From contig JAIQFD010000001.1 of NCBI GenBank assembly GCA_020073495.1, positions 248,001 to 312,000 of the forward strand: a stretch of 64,000 nt of DNA. The letters run 5' to 3'. Below are positions 9,497-18,736 of this stretch, in pieces. The stretch comes from Terriglobia bacterium. GTDB taxonomy: Bacteria > Acidobacteriota > Terriglobia > Terriglobales > Acidobacteriaceae. Both the position numbers and the translations under genes were made by a program. Position 1 is the first letter of the stretch. Each line of letters starts with the position of its first letter. Below the pieces are notes generated by a model that saw only the letters and a program-made list of their open reading frames with translations, was not told where the DNA came from and did no database searches.

Positions 9497-10761
<1,265 letters not shown>

Positions 10762-10886
10762 GAAGTTTCTCCGATGAGTGCCGGACGCGGATCGGGAAGG
10801 TACAAGACATCGCGCTCAAGTGTGCGGCAGACAAACGGCAAGTATAAGGAACGGGAGGAACAGGAGGCAAGCAGCGGTTGTAAAGG

Positions 10887-11132
10887 TCAGGCGGCTGTCG
10901 GGCTGATCCACTCGTGTATCTCTTGCAGGGATGGGATGCGGCCGGAAGCCTTGACCACCCCGTTGACCGTGACGGCGGGGGTCGTCAGGACACCCGTTTT
11001 CGCCAATTCGACGATGTCCGTCGATTTCCGTACGACCGCTTCGACGCCTTGTTTCTGCACGACATCTCGGACCCTTTTTTCTGTCTCTTTGCATCTTGAA
11101 CATCCTGGCCCGTACACGACGATCTCCAACAT
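10887..11132 (-). CDS. Thioredoxin-like small redox protein (redox-active disulfide protein 2 type)
   Basis: An 81-residue glutaredoxin/thioredoxin-fold protein with the active site CSRC (Cys11, Cys14) in MLEIVVYGPGCSRC and the cis-proline stretch TTPAVTVNG. GGAGGG lies four bases before the ATG, which fixes the start. It sits 11 bases downstream of the ArsP-type permease gene. This pairing (permease of the DUF318 family plus thioredoxin_3 protein) is a known neighbourhood in metalloid and copper-handling loci. It may supply thiols or dithiol reduction to the permease or to arsenic redox steps, which is inference. Confidence 0.85.
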   Translation of the reverse strand: MLEIVVYGPGCSRCKETEKRVRDVVQKQGVEAVVRKSTDIVELAKTGVLTTPAVTVNGVVKASGRIPSLQEIHEWISPTAA

Positions 11133-11143
11133 GGTCCCTCCAT

Positions 11144-12226
11144 TCAAAGCAACACATTGAACAGGTAGCCGACGATGAGAATGCCGGCCGCGACGATGCT
11201 CACAAAGACGGCGATCAACTGCGGCCGCAACACCTTGCGGAGGATGATGGTCTCCGGCAATGAGAGGCCGATCACCGACATCATGAACGCGAGCGCCGTG
11301 CCCAGCGCTGCTCCTTTTCCCAGCAGGGCCTGCACGATGGGGACGATGCCGGCAGCGTTGGAATACATCGGGACGCCGATGAGGACGGCCAGCGGCACCG
11401 ACCACCACGCGCCCTTGCCCATGATTGAGGCCATGAAGTTCTCGGGCACGTAGCCGTGAATGCCGGCGCCGACCGCTAGTCCAAGAACGACAAACACCCA
11501 AACCTTACCGACGATCTCGCGCACGGCATCCGCGCCGTAGCGCAAGCGCGCCGGCCAGTCCAGAGACTCTTCTGTGCCGCTGCCCTCGCCGAGTTGCGCC
11601 GCGAACACCCATGCCTCGACGTACTTCTCCATCTTGAGCCGTCCGATGGTCCAGCCGGCGACCAGCGCAATCAGCAAGCCGGTAGCGGCATACAGGCCGG
11701 CGACACGCCATCCGAACAGACCGAACAGGAGCACCAGCGCGACCTCGTTCACCATGGGAGCGGAGATCAGAAACGAGAACGTGACCCCGAGCGGAACGCC
11801 CGTGGTGACGAAACCAATAAACAGGGGCACGGCCGAGCAGGAGCAGAACGGAGTGACGACACCGAGCAGGGTGGCCAGCACATTCCCAGTAAACTCACGA
11901 CGCCCGGCCAGAATGCGCCGCGTGCTCTCGGGAGTGAAGAAGGACCGCAGGACCCCGACGCCGAAAATCACGAGGGTGAGAAGCATCAGCACCTTCGGGG
12001 TCTCGAAGGTGAAGAACCGGACGGCGGATGCAAGGTGAGTGCCCCGGCCCAGGCGGAGGATGGAGTAGGTCAGCCAGCCCGCAACCGCGTCCAGTTCACG
12101 GTAGACGAACCACCAAGCAATCAGTACCCCGCCTAAAAGTGCGAACTGCCTCTCAGCGGAGGGGAAAGGGCCGCGTGCTGCTGTTACTGCTTCAACCTCT
12201 CCGACCGGGCAGATTTCTGTCGACAC
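11144..12226 (-). CDS. ArsP/DUF318-family permease
   Basis: A polytopic membrane protein of 360 residues in the PF03773 permease family. The hallmark stretch VVTPFCSCSAVPLF with paired cysteines is present, followed by FLISAPMVNEVA. A large hydrophilic loop between the two membrane halves (about residues 205-235) is typical. ArsP members export trivalent organoarsenicals, and relatives are proposed for other metals. The gene lies at the end of an arsR-acr3 operon, which supports a metalloid role. The start is GTG at 12226 with GAGGAG nine bases upstream. Confidence 0.85.
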   Translation of the reverse strand: MSTEICPVGEVEAVTAARGPFPSAERQFALLGGVLIAWWFVYRELDAVAGWLTYSILRLGRGTHLASAVRFFTFETPKVLMLLTLVIFGVGVLRSFFTPESTRRILAGRREFTGNVLATLLGVVTPFCSCSAVPLFIGFVTTGVPLGVTFSFLISAPMVNEVALVLLFGLFGWRVAGLYAATGLLIALVAGWTIGRLKMEKYVEAWVFAAQLGEGSGTEESLDWPARLRYGADAVREIVGKVWVFVVLGLAVGAGIHGYVPENFMASIMGKGAWWSVPLAVLIGVPMYSNAAGIVPIVQALLGKGAALGTALAFMMSVIGLSLPETIILRKVLRPQLIAVFVSIVAAGILIVGYLFNVLL

Positions 12227-12353
12227 TAATGAGCTCCTCTGGACTCACAGAATAAATGCAGCCTGACTCGACTTCGTTACGAAGAAATCCCTGCGATGGT
12301 CGGTGCACAAGAAGCCCATGGGCCGTCTCCACTGGCAATGCGTTTCCTTTCCC

Positions 12354-12644
12354 TTATCCGATCCGTACCGGCTCGTTCATTTGCGCTCGCAGGCGCTTCA
12401 TGGTCTCTCGAAGCTCATCCTTGCTAGGAAAGCTGATTGCCTGAACCGGACACACATTGAGGCAAGCCTGGCAACCGACCACGCAGTTGTACGGATTGGC
12501 GACGACGGGATGGTTGTTTGCTTCGTCCCAAGTGAAAACGTTGTTCTTGCAGAATTCGAAGCACTCCTGGTCTCCCGTGCAGAGATCGATATCCACAGTG
12601 GGAAACCACGGAATCTTTTCTCTCGGAATCGTTCCTGCTGGCAT
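12354..12644 (-). CDS. Ferredoxin-like 4Fe-4S protein
   Basis: A 96-residue protein. One cysteine set is C-X5-C-X3-C in DLCTGDQECFEFCKNN and the second is NCVVGCQACLNVCP, the ferredoxin pattern ending in CP. This suggests two clusters, although the first set is irregular, so one cluster may be of a different type or absent. The N-terminus PAGTIPREKIPWFPTVD precedes the first cluster. It lies between acr3 and the permease, directly after the HdrA-like gene, and probably acts as an electron carrier with it. Confidence 0.85.
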   Translation of the reverse strand: MPAGTIPREKIPWFPTVDIDLCTGDQECFEFCKNNVFTWDEANNHPVVANPYNCVVGCQACLNVCPVQAISFPSKDELRETMKRLRAQMNEPVRIG

Positions 12645-12686
12645 GGCATTTTCCTTCCGTGATCCGAACCGTTCCGAGCAGTGGCA

Positions 12687-13067
12687 TCATGCCGCTGCCG
12701 CCAGCCGCGCTTGCGCCTGGGAAAAGGCCTCTTTCACCTTTTCAATGGCTTGGTCGGTCGGCATCGACCGGAGATCAAGCGGAATCACCTGCTTGTCGAA
12801 GTCGATCCCGGCTTTCTCGAAGGCATCGCGGAACATCTTTTTCTGCATGCGGGGATCGCAGGCACCGATGATGTAAAGCGCGCCCGGTTTGAGGATTTCC
12901 TGGAAGAAGCGCTCGCCGTCGTCCACACACAGTTGCGGATGAAGAATGGCGTACTCGGAGTCCAGTTCATTGCGGATGAAGTTCAGCAGTTGCCAGAAAT
13001 TCATGTCCTTGAATCCCGGGCACTCGCCCGTGCAGTTGCACATCACAAAACGCGGTTTTCCAGCCAT
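12687..13067 (-). CDS. HdrA-N-terminus-like Fe-S/redox protein
   Basis: A small protein of 126 residues with CNCTGECPG near the N-terminus and IIGACDPRMQKK in the middle. The second motif resembles the ACSPRMHE-type segment of heterodisulfide reductase subunit A; the flavin domain of full HdrA is absent. I infer a cysteine-rich redox protein that may pair with the ferredoxin encoded 42 bases downstream. It lies 11 bases after acr3, so it is probably co-transcribed under ArsR. Its substrate is unknown. Confidence 0.6.
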   Translation of the reverse strand: MAGKPRFVMCNCTGECPGFKDMNFWQLLNFIRNELDSEYAILHPQLCVDDGERFFQEILKPGALYIIGACDPRMQKKMFRDAFEKAGIDFDKQVIPLDLRSMPTDQAIEKVKEAFSQAQARLAAAA

Positions 13068-13078
13068 AAGCGGCCTCC

Positions 13079-14215
13079 TCAGTCTTCAGCGACTTCGCTG
13101 GCGACGGTTTCGAGCGGCAGAACGGCCTCTTCAGCAGGCGCGAACCAGTGCCGCGTCCGATTGCAAAAGGAACATACGGAGAGCATCACCGGGACCTCGA
13201 CTAGGACGCCGACCACGGTGGCCAGCGCAGCTCCCGAACCGGCTCCGAACAGGGCGATGGCCGTGGCCACGGCCAGCTCAAAGAAGTTGCTGGCGCCGAT
13301 CAGCGCCCCGGGAGCTGCGACGCTGTGCTCCACTTTCAGCAGGCGCATCAAGCCATAGGCCAGCGCCGAATTGAAGTACACCTGGAGCAGGATGGGGACC
13401 GCGATCAGCAGCACGTGGAACCAACGTCCGGTGATGTTGTCGGCCTGAAAGGCAAAGATGAAGACCAGCGTAGCCAGGAGCGCTGCGATGGTGACCGGCG
13501 CAAAACGGGGCAGAAGCACGCGCTCGAACCAATCGCGCCCCCGGCGGGCGAGAAACCATTTGCGAATCGCCGTGCCCGCCGCCAGCGGGATCACGATGAA
13601 TGCGACCACCGAATACACCAGCACCAGGAAGGGCACGCTCAGCGACGACGCTCCGCTCACCAGGAAGCGCACGATGGGCGCAAAAAGAAACAGCATGATG
13701 AGATCGTTCACCGACACTTGCACGAGTGTGTACGCCGGATCCCCATTGGTCAGGTAGCTCCAAACGAACACCATGGCGGTGCAGGGCGCCGCGGCCAGGA
13801 TGATGACCCCGGCGATGTACTGGTCCGCCTGCGCCGGCGCGATCCAAGCGGCGAATACATGCCGGAAGAACAGCCAGCCGATCAGCGCCATGGAAAAGGG
13901 CTTCACCAGCCAGTTCACGAACAGCGTCACCATCAGCCCGCGGGGCCGCTGGCCCACGTTGCGGATGGAGGCGAAGTCCACCTTCATCATCATGGGCGTG
14001 ATCATGAGCCAGATGAGCACCGCGATGGGCACGTTGACCTGGCTGCCATGCCCGAACTCCATGCCGCGCAACGCGTCCACCAGGCCGGGCGCCCCTTTCC
14101 CTAGCGCCAGCCCCGCGACCATGCACAGCCCGACCCACAGAGTGAGGTATCGTTCGAAAAAGGCCAAGCGCCGTGGGGCGGCGAGTTGCGGGGTAGCCGC
14201 CTCAGCGACCGGCAT
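13079..14215 (-). CDS. acr3: Arsenite efflux transporter, ACR3 family
   Basis: An inner-membrane carrier that exports arsenite (and sometimes antimonite). Ten hydrophobic segments are readable, with the family signature MITPMMMKVDF and the conserved cysteine in AAPCTAMVFVWSYL. The ATG at 14215 overlaps the end of arsR by 14 bases, a normal operon arrangement. An upstream frame extension to 14281 gives only a low-complexity basic leader and is less likely. The C-terminus carries an extra ~35 residues (FCNRTRHWFAPAEEAV...), longer than usual. Confidence 0.93.
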   Translation of the reverse strand: MPVAEAATPQLAAPRRLAFFERYLTLWVGLCMVAGLALGKGAPGLVDALRGMEFGHGSQVNVPIAVLIWLMITPMMMKVDFASIRNVGQRPRGLMVTLFVNWLVKPFSMALIGWLFFRHVFAAWIAPAQADQYIAGVIILAAAPCTAMVFVWSYLTNGDPAYTLVQVSVNDLIMLFLFAPIVRFLVSGASSLSVPFLVLVYSVVAFIVIPLAAGTAIRKWFLARRGRDWFERVLLPRFAPVTIAALLATLVFIFAFQADNITGRWFHVLLIAVPILLQVYFNSALAYGLMRLLKVEHSVAAPGALIGASNFFELAVATAIALFGAGSGAALATVVGVLVEVPVMLSVCSFCNRTRHWFAPAEEAVLPLETVASEVAED

Positions 14216-14603
14216 GGGTGTGGGCTTTCTCGCCGCGCAGGGCGGAATAGGGGTGGAACGCGCTGGCCGTGCAGGCGCCATCGCGGATGGCCCGCTTCAG
14301 CATTTCGGTGTCGGCGCGCAGTCCGTCATCGTGCTTGCACGCCTGACGCAGGAAATCGAACAGGAGCCGCGCCTCACCGTGGCAAGCGTCGGCCAGGCGG
14401 TAGTAGACGCGGAAGCCCTCGCGGCGGTCGAGCACCAGACCGGAGTTCCGGAGATAGGTGAGGTGGCGCGAGACGTTGGGCTGGGGAGACGCCAGCACGT
14501 GCTGGATGTCGCACACGCACAGCTCGCCGTGCAACAGCAGGTTCAGGATGCGCAGCCGGTTGGTGTCCGCCAGGCCTTTGAAGATCCGCTCCAGTTCTTT
14601 CAT
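14202..14603 (-). CDS. arsR: ArsR-family metalloregulator
   Basis: A winged-helix repressor that releases DNA on binding As(III) or related metalloids. It has the recognition-helix region SQPNVSRHLTYLRNSGLV-like (here SPQPNVSRHLTYLR) and the metal box ELCVCDIQ with Cys29 and Cys31. It heads the minus-strand ars operon and is divergent from arsC; a perfect AT-rich palindrome lies 16-34 bases upstream of its ATG. The tail ends in KAHTHAGR, which could add weak metal affinity. Confidence 0.93.
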   Translation of the reverse strand: MKELERIFKGLADTNRLRILNLLLHGELCVCDIQHVLASPQPNVSRHLTYLRNSGLVLDRREGFRVYYRLADACHGEARLLFDFLRQACKHDDGLRADTEMLKRAIRDGACTASAFHPYSALRGEKAHTHAGR

Positions 14604-14619
14604 CCGGTCGTCCCTCTTG

Positions 14620-14637
14620 TGTATATTCGCATATACA
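14620..14637. promoter_or_regulatory. Probable ArsR operator
   Basis: TGTATAT-TCGC-ATATACA is a perfect 7-bp inverted repeat, strongly AT-rich in a GC-rich background, in the arsR/arsC divergent intergenic region next to the arsR start. Confidence 0.7.
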
Positions 14638-14662
14638 TATATAGTTGTCCACCGGCTCGCGC

Positions 14663-14678
14663 TGTGACGTAGGTCACC
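14663..14678. promoter_or_regulatory. CRP/FNR-like site upstream of arsC
   Basis: TGTGA-CGTAGG-TCACC matches the TGTGA-N6-TCACA pattern of CRP-family regulators in 9 of 10 conserved positions, 29-44 bases before the arsC ATG. A near-identical site lies at 53882-53897. Confidence 0.45.
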
Positions 14679-14706
14679 GCTGCGAGTGACACGAGGTCAA
14701 CACCCG

Positions 14707-15141
14707 ATGAAGCCCAAAGTGCTCTTCCTTTGCACCGGAAACTCCGCCCGCAGCCAGATGGCGGAGGGATACCTGCGCCACACGGCAGGGGACAGATTCG
14801 AGACGCTCAGCGCCGGAATCGCGCCCAAAGGACTGAACCCGCTGGCGGTCGAAGCCATGCGCGAGATCGGTATCGACATCTCGCAGCAGCAATCGAAAGA
14901 CGTGGTGACACTCCTCGGCCAGCACATCCCCTACGTAGTGACCGTGTGCGACAACGCCAAGGAACGCTGCCCGATCTTTCCCGGGACCTGGAAGTTTCTG
15001 CACTGGAGCTTCGAGGATCCGGCAGCCGCCGAGGGCACCCACGAGGAGAAGCTCGCGGTCTTTCGCCTGGTGCGCGACGAGATCGTTGCAGACGTCGAGC
15101 GAGAGTTCGTACAAGGAAGCGCGGACAAGCGACGAGCTTGA
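14707..15141 (+). CDS. arsC: Arsenate reductase, thioredoxin-coupled (LMW-PTP fold)
   Basis: Reduces arsenate to arsenite for export by Acr3. The P-loop is C-X5-R in FLCTGNSARSQ (Cys9, Arg15), and the redox relay cysteines are Cys81 and Cys88 in VCDNAKERCPIFP, the same spacing as the Staphylococcus plasmid enzyme (Cys10, Cys82, Cys89), so it should use thioredoxin. The length, 144 residues, is standard. The ATG at 14707 is chosen because the conserved beta strand KVLFLCTGN follows directly; the upstream ATG-like start at 14686 adds a non-conserved leader. Confidence 0.95.
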   Translation: MKPKVLFLCTGNSARSQMAEGYLRHTAGDRFETLSAGIAPKGLNPLAVEAMREIGIDISQQQSKDVVTLLGQHIPYVVTVCDNAKERCPIFPGTWKFLHWSFEDPAAAEGTHEEKLAVFRLVRDEIVADVEREFVQGSADKRRA

Positions 15142-15149
15142 GAGGAAGA

Positions 15150-15545
15150 ATGCCGCAGCCGAGGCTTGTTCACTTCGCCATGGCCGCTTTGCTCGTCGCC
15201 TTACTAGCGACGTCATGCGCGCGGTCCGACAACTTCCAAACGGAACTTCGAAGGGTGCAGAGCGCGCTAGGTACCGACAGTTTCACGAACCACTCCCGGC
15301 CGAGCGCATCAGGATACGGCATAGTTGCGGATTGGCATTATCAAGTGGTCGGCGATGTCGCAGGAGTCGGAAGCGACCTCGCGCGACGTGTCCCGAAGGA
15401 CTACCGCCAGGTAGAACAGTCCATCGGCATCCTTGAGTTTGCAAGAACTGACGGAGATGACACTTACTACCTGAAGTTGGTGCTATCAGCTGCCGGCCCT
15501 GGCAGGATTGCGATTTCAGCTACTCTACGCTGCTTGCCTGATTAG
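15150..15545 (+). CDS. Putative lipoprotein of unknown function (131 aa)
   Basis: The ATG at 15150 follows the arsC stop by eight bases and has GAGGAAGA just before it. Residues 9-23 form a signal sequence ending in LLATSC, a lipobox with Cys23, so the protein is probably anchored in a membrane facing the periplasm. The mature part (about 108 residues) is soluble and contains YYLKLVLSAAG. No domain is recognised. It is in the same transcription unit as arsC, so a role in metalloid stress is possible but unproven. Confidence 0.7.
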   Translation: MPQPRLVHFAMAALLVALLATSCARSDNFQTELRRVQSALGTDSFTNHSRPSASGYGIVADWHYQVVGDVAGVGSDLARRVPKDYRQVEQSIGILEFARTDGDDTYYLKLVLSAAGPGRIAISATLRCLPD

Positions 15546-15563
15546 CAAGGACGAAGCGCCGAG

Positions 15564-16382
15564 TCAGACCTGGATCTCCATGCCCTCGCTGGCGGCGCGC
15601 ACCTTGGGGTAGTGGTCGCGCGCGGTCTTGACGATGCTGTCGATGCACTCGTCGGAGTGGTCGGGGTCGTGGTGGAACAGGACCAACTCCTTGGTCCCGC
15701 TCTCCATCACGATGTTGACCGCCTCGCGCCAGTGGCTGTGGCCCCAGCCGCGCTTCTTGGCGGCGTACTCCTCGGGCAGGTACTGCGCGTCATAGATGAG
15801 GACGTCGGCGCCCGCGGCCAGCTTGCGCACATTCTTGTCGAAGATGGGATGGCCGGGTTCGTTGTCGGTGGCGTACACCAGCACGTGGTTCTCGGTCTCC
15901 AGGCGGAAGCCGAGACAGCCCTGCGGGTGGTTCAGCCACATGGATTGGATCACGCAATCGTCGAAGGCGATGCGGTCTTCCTCGATGTCGTAGAAGTGCC
16001 GGTGCGCCGCCATCTCGCTCATGTCCACGGGGAAGTAGGGGTCCGACATCTGTTCCTCGATGGCGCGCTGCAGGCCCCGCGAGCGGCTGGATGAGTGGAA
16101 GAAGAAATAGTTCTCCGGATTGTCGTACAGCGGCTGGAAGAAGGGGATGCCCTGGATGTGGTCCCAGTGGAAGTGGGAGATGAAGATGTGCGCGTGGATG
16201 GGCTTGTTCTCGAATTCCTTGGTCAGCTGCTTGCCCAGGTTGCGGAAGCCGGTGCCGCAGTCGAAGACGTAGATGTTCCCATTGACGCGCACTTCGACGC
16301 ACGAGGTGTTGCCCCCGTATCGCAGGTTCTCCGCCTGCGGGGTCGGTGTCGATCCTCGCACGCCCCAGAACTTGACTTGCAT
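15564..16382 (-). CDS. MBL-fold metallohydrolase
   Basis: A 272-residue metallo-beta-lactamase-fold hydrolase with the metal motif HFHWDH and further ligands (ATDNEPGHP aspartate, LFHHDPDHSD histidines). The start MQVKFWGVRGSTPTP and the YGGNTSCVEV strand are those of the cAMP-phosphodiesterase/RNase Z-like subgroup often found beside response regulators and kinases. The substrate is unknown; cyclic nucleotides or phosphodiesters are the family precedent. It stands alone, convergent with the arsC unit. Confidence 0.85.
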   Translation of the reverse strand: MQVKFWGVRGSTPTPQAENLRYGGNTSCVEVRVNGNIYVFDCGTGFRNLGKQLTKEFENKPIHAHIFISHFHWDHIQGIPFFQPLYDNPENYFFFHSSSRSRGLQRAIEEQMSDPYFPVDMSEMAAHRHFYDIEEDRIAFDDCVIQSMWLNHPQGCLGFRLETENHVLVYATDNEPGHPIFDKNVRKLAAGADVLIYDAQYLPEEYAAKKRGWGHSHWREAVNIVMESGTKELVLFHHDPDHSDECIDSIVKTARDHYPKVRAASEGMEIQV

Positions 16383-16641
16383 GCGTCTCCGCCGGCTTTA
16401 GCGGCCGGCCCTATGATCGTGCGTACCAAGGGCGCCCCTGATAAACGCACCAATCCTTACGTGCTCATCGCCAGTATATGGCAAGGCTGTGGCACAGACG
16501 CTCGTATGGATCCGCGCCGATGCGCTTAGGGGAGAACGATTTGCGCCATGAGCGGCAGAAGTATAAGCCAACTAAGCCTCGGCAAGTCAATACTTTCGGA
16601 GGCACCAGACGTGCCGGAATGAGTACTCAGCCCTGGGTACT

Positions 16642-16688
16642 CGGTTCGGGGCAGGCCTAAAGCAGATGGCCTCGCCTGCCCCTAACCG
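16642..16688. promoter_or_regulatory. Strong predicted stem-loop upstream of the trpE promoter
   Basis: Nested complementary arms CGGTT/AACCG and GGGGCAGGC/GCCTGCCCC enclose a 17-base loop that itself has GGCC/GGCC. It lies before the probable promoter, so it is more likely a terminator or DNA element than an attenuator. Confidence 0.4.
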
Positions 16689-16696
16689 GTCGAAAA

Positions 16697-16725
16697 CGCT
16701 TGGGAGCATGACGAGTCCGTATAAT
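16697..16725 (+). promoter_or_regulatory. Probable trpE promoter
   Basis: A perfect TATAAT lies at 16720-16725, 50 bases before the trpE ATG. The -35 is weak (a CGCTTG/TTGGGA region at about 16697-16705). Confidence 0.45.
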
Positions 16726-16774
16726 CACCCGAGATTCGACTGAGAACTGAGCACCGGGTACTGGGTACTTCTTT

Positions 16775-18250
16775 ATGCTGCGCCCCGATTACAACGAATT
16801 CGCTCGGGTGGCCAAGGATGCCACGCTGGTGCCGCTGTCGCGAACCATCACTGCGGACCTTCAGACCCCGGTGTCGGCCTTCCTGAGCGTTGCGGCCAAA
16901 GAGCCGTATTCGTTCCTGTTGGAATCGGTGGAGGGCGGAGAGAAGATCGGGCGCTACACCTTCCTGGGGGCGCGACCATACATGATCGTGAGGTCTCGGG
17001 GGCCGGAGGTCGAGGTCGAGCGCCGCGGCCGCTGCGAGCGCCGCGAGGGAAACGTCTTCGAGGTCGTGCGGCAGTTGCTGACCGCGCACCGCCCGGCGCA
17101 CATCGAAGGCCTTCCGCCATTCACCGCGGGCGCGGTCGGGTTCTTTGCCTACGACATCGTGCGCCGGTTGGAGCGGCTGCCCGAGCGCGCGCGCCGCGAT
17201 ACCGATGTGCCGGATTGCGTGCTGATGTTCTTCGACCGCCTGCTGGCGTTCGACCACGTGCGCCACCAGATCCACATCCTGGCCGCCGCCGACGTCAGCC
17301 GCGAGAAGCCGCGCCAGGCCTACGACCGCGCCCTGCGCGACATCGCCGCCCTGGAGAAGAAGCTGCGCGCTGGAGTCCGCGCCGCCGATCTGCGCGCCAA
17401 GCCGATCCGCGGAGCAATGAAGACGAAGTCCGCCACCTCGCGCGAGCAGTTCATGAAGAGCGTAGCGCGGGCGAAGGAGTACATCGCCGCCGGCGACGTC
17501 TTCCAGGTGGTGCTCTCGCAGCGGCTGGAATTCGTTCCCGGGGCAGCTCCGTTCGACATCTACCGCGCGCTGCGCACGGTGAACCCGTCCCCGTATATGT
17601 ACTTCCTGCGCATGGGCGACAACCGGGTCATCGGCTCGTCGCCGGAGATGCTGGTGAAGGTGACGGGCCGGCAGCTCGAATACCGGCCCATCGCGGGCAC
17701 ACGTTGGCGCGGCAGTGACGACGCTGAAGACAAACGCCTGGAGCAGGAATTGCGCTCCGACGAGAAGGAACGCGCCGAGCACGTCATGCTGGTCGACCTG
17801 GGTCGCAATGACATCGGGCGGGTCAGCGAGTACGGGACGGTGAAGGTGCGCGACCTGATGTACGTGGAGCGCTACTCGCACGTCATGCACCTGGTTTCGG
17901 CCATCGAGGGCAAGCTGCGCGAGGGCCTGGGCCCGCTGGACGCCTTCGCCGCCTGCTTCCCTGCCGGCACGCTGACCGGAGCGCCCAAGGTGCGGGCCAT
18001 GGAGATCATTGAGGAACTGGAGCCGGTGCGGCGGGGCGTGTACGGCGGGTCTGTGCTCTATGCGGATTTCGCGGGCAATCTGGATTCCTGCATCGTCATT
18101 CGAACGCTGATGATGGATCGCAAGAAGGCGTTTGTGCAGGCGGGCGCGGGCATCGTCGCCGATTCCGATCCACAGCGCGAGCACGAGGAGTGCCTGAACA
18201 AAGCGCGCGCCGTGCTGCGCGCCGTCGAGCTCGCGCGCCAAGGGCTATAA
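16775..18250 (+). CDS. trpE: Anthranilate synthase component I
   Basis: Converts chorismate to anthranilate using ammonia from the TrpG glutaminase subunit. The 491-residue length is standard. The N-terminal feedback-inhibition element LLES is present in YSFLLESVEGGEKIG, so tryptophan inhibition is likely. Catalytic-domain landmarks are PSPYMYFLRMGD, GTRWRG, EHVMLVDLGRNDIGRV, FPAGTLTGAPKVRAMEII and the end EHEECLNKA. The partner trpG lies 2.4 kb downstream, separated by archease, rtcB and a four-helix-bundle gene. A PabB role is less likely given LLES. Confidence 0.95.
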   Translation: MLRPDYNEFARVAKDATLVPLSRTITADLQTPVSAFLSVAAKEPYSFLLESVEGGEKIGRYTFLGARPYMIVRSRGPEVEVERRGRCERREGNVFEVVRQLLTAHRPAHIEGLPPFTAGAVGFFAYDIVRRLERLPERARRDTDVPDCVLMFFDRLLAFDHVRHQIHILAAADVSREKPRQAYDRALRDIAALEKKLRAGVRAADLRAKPIRGAMKTKSATSREQFMKSVARAKEYIAAGDVFQVVLSQRLEFVPGAAPFDIYRALRTVNPSPYMYFLRMGDNRVIGSSPEMLVKVTGRQLEYRPIAGTRWRGSDDAEDKRLEQELRSDEKERAEHVMLVDLGRNDIGRVSEYGTVKVRDLMYVERYSHVMHLVSAIEGKLREGLGPLDAFAACFPAGTLTGAPKVRAMEIIEELEPVRRGVYGGSVLYADFAGNLDSCIVIRTLMMDRKKAFVQAGAGIVADSDPQREHEECLNKARAVLRAVELARQGL

Positions 18251-18281
18251 GTAGTCACAGAGCTACTGAGCGCCGACGACC

Positions 18282-18695
18282 ATGGCGACATTCGACGAGC
18301 TCGAGCACACCGCCGATTGGGCCTTCCGCGCACGCGGTGAGACCCTGGCGCTGCTGTTCATCAACGCGGCTTTCGCCATGTTCTCCCTGGAGGGGATCCA
18401 GGCCGAAGGGAAAAAGACTGGACAGACGATTATCCGCGAGCTCGAAGTGCAGGCCGTGGACAAGGAGGGTCTGCTGGTCAACTGGCTCAACGAGCTCCTG
18501 TATATCGCCGAGGTGGACCGCCAGTTCCCGGTGGGGATTGAAATCCTGGATCTCGCACCGCAGCGCCTGCGCGCCCGGCTGGAACTGATCGCCGAAGAAC
18601 GGCCCGACCGCCGCATCAAGGCGGTGACCTTTCACAACCTCAGAGTCGAGCAAACGCCGCACGGCTGGGAGGCCACGGTCGTCGTGGACGTGTAG
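18282..18695 (+). CDS. Archease, RtcB-activating protein
   Basis: A 137-residue protein of the archease family, which speeds guanylylation of the RNA ligase RtcB. The start EHTADWAFRARGETL holds the conserved metal-site aspartate, and GLLVNWLNELLYIAEVD and VKAVTFHNLRVE-type segments (here IKAVTFHNLRVEQ) are typical. It lies immediately upstream of rtcB, the expected partner, on the same strand. Confidence 0.93.
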   Translation: MATFDELEHTADWAFRARGETLALLFINAAFAMFSLEGIQAEGKKTGQTIIRELEVQAVDKEGLLVNWLNELLYIAEVDRQFPVGIEILDLAPQRLRARLELIAEERPDRRIKAVTFHNLRVEQTPHGWEATVVVDV

Positions 18696-18715
18696 AGACG
18701 CCCGCACGGGCGTCT
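18696..18715. repeat. GAGACGCCC hairpin between archease and rtcB
   Basis: AGACGCCC-GCAC-GGGCGTCT directly follows the archease stop. The same stem occurs at 35393-35412. It may act as a partial terminator or as a repeat element. Confidence 0.55.
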
Positions 18716-18736
18716 TTGCAAGACTAGAATCTTCTC

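Larger units (their letters stand above)
16383..16774. other. Intergenic region between the MBL hydrolase and trpE
   Basis: Contains a long imperfect stem (CGGTT...AACCG outside, GGGGCAGGC...GCCTGCCCC inside, 16642-16688), a TATAAT hexamer at 16720-16725, and a copy of the GTAC-rich intergenic repeat at about 16735-16770. No gene is convincing here. Confidence 0.6.

Noticed and set aside
16682-18241. Long minus-strand open frame opposite trpE
   Set aside because: Shadow of trpE in high-GC DNA. No family is recognisable and the codon pattern mirrors the real gene.
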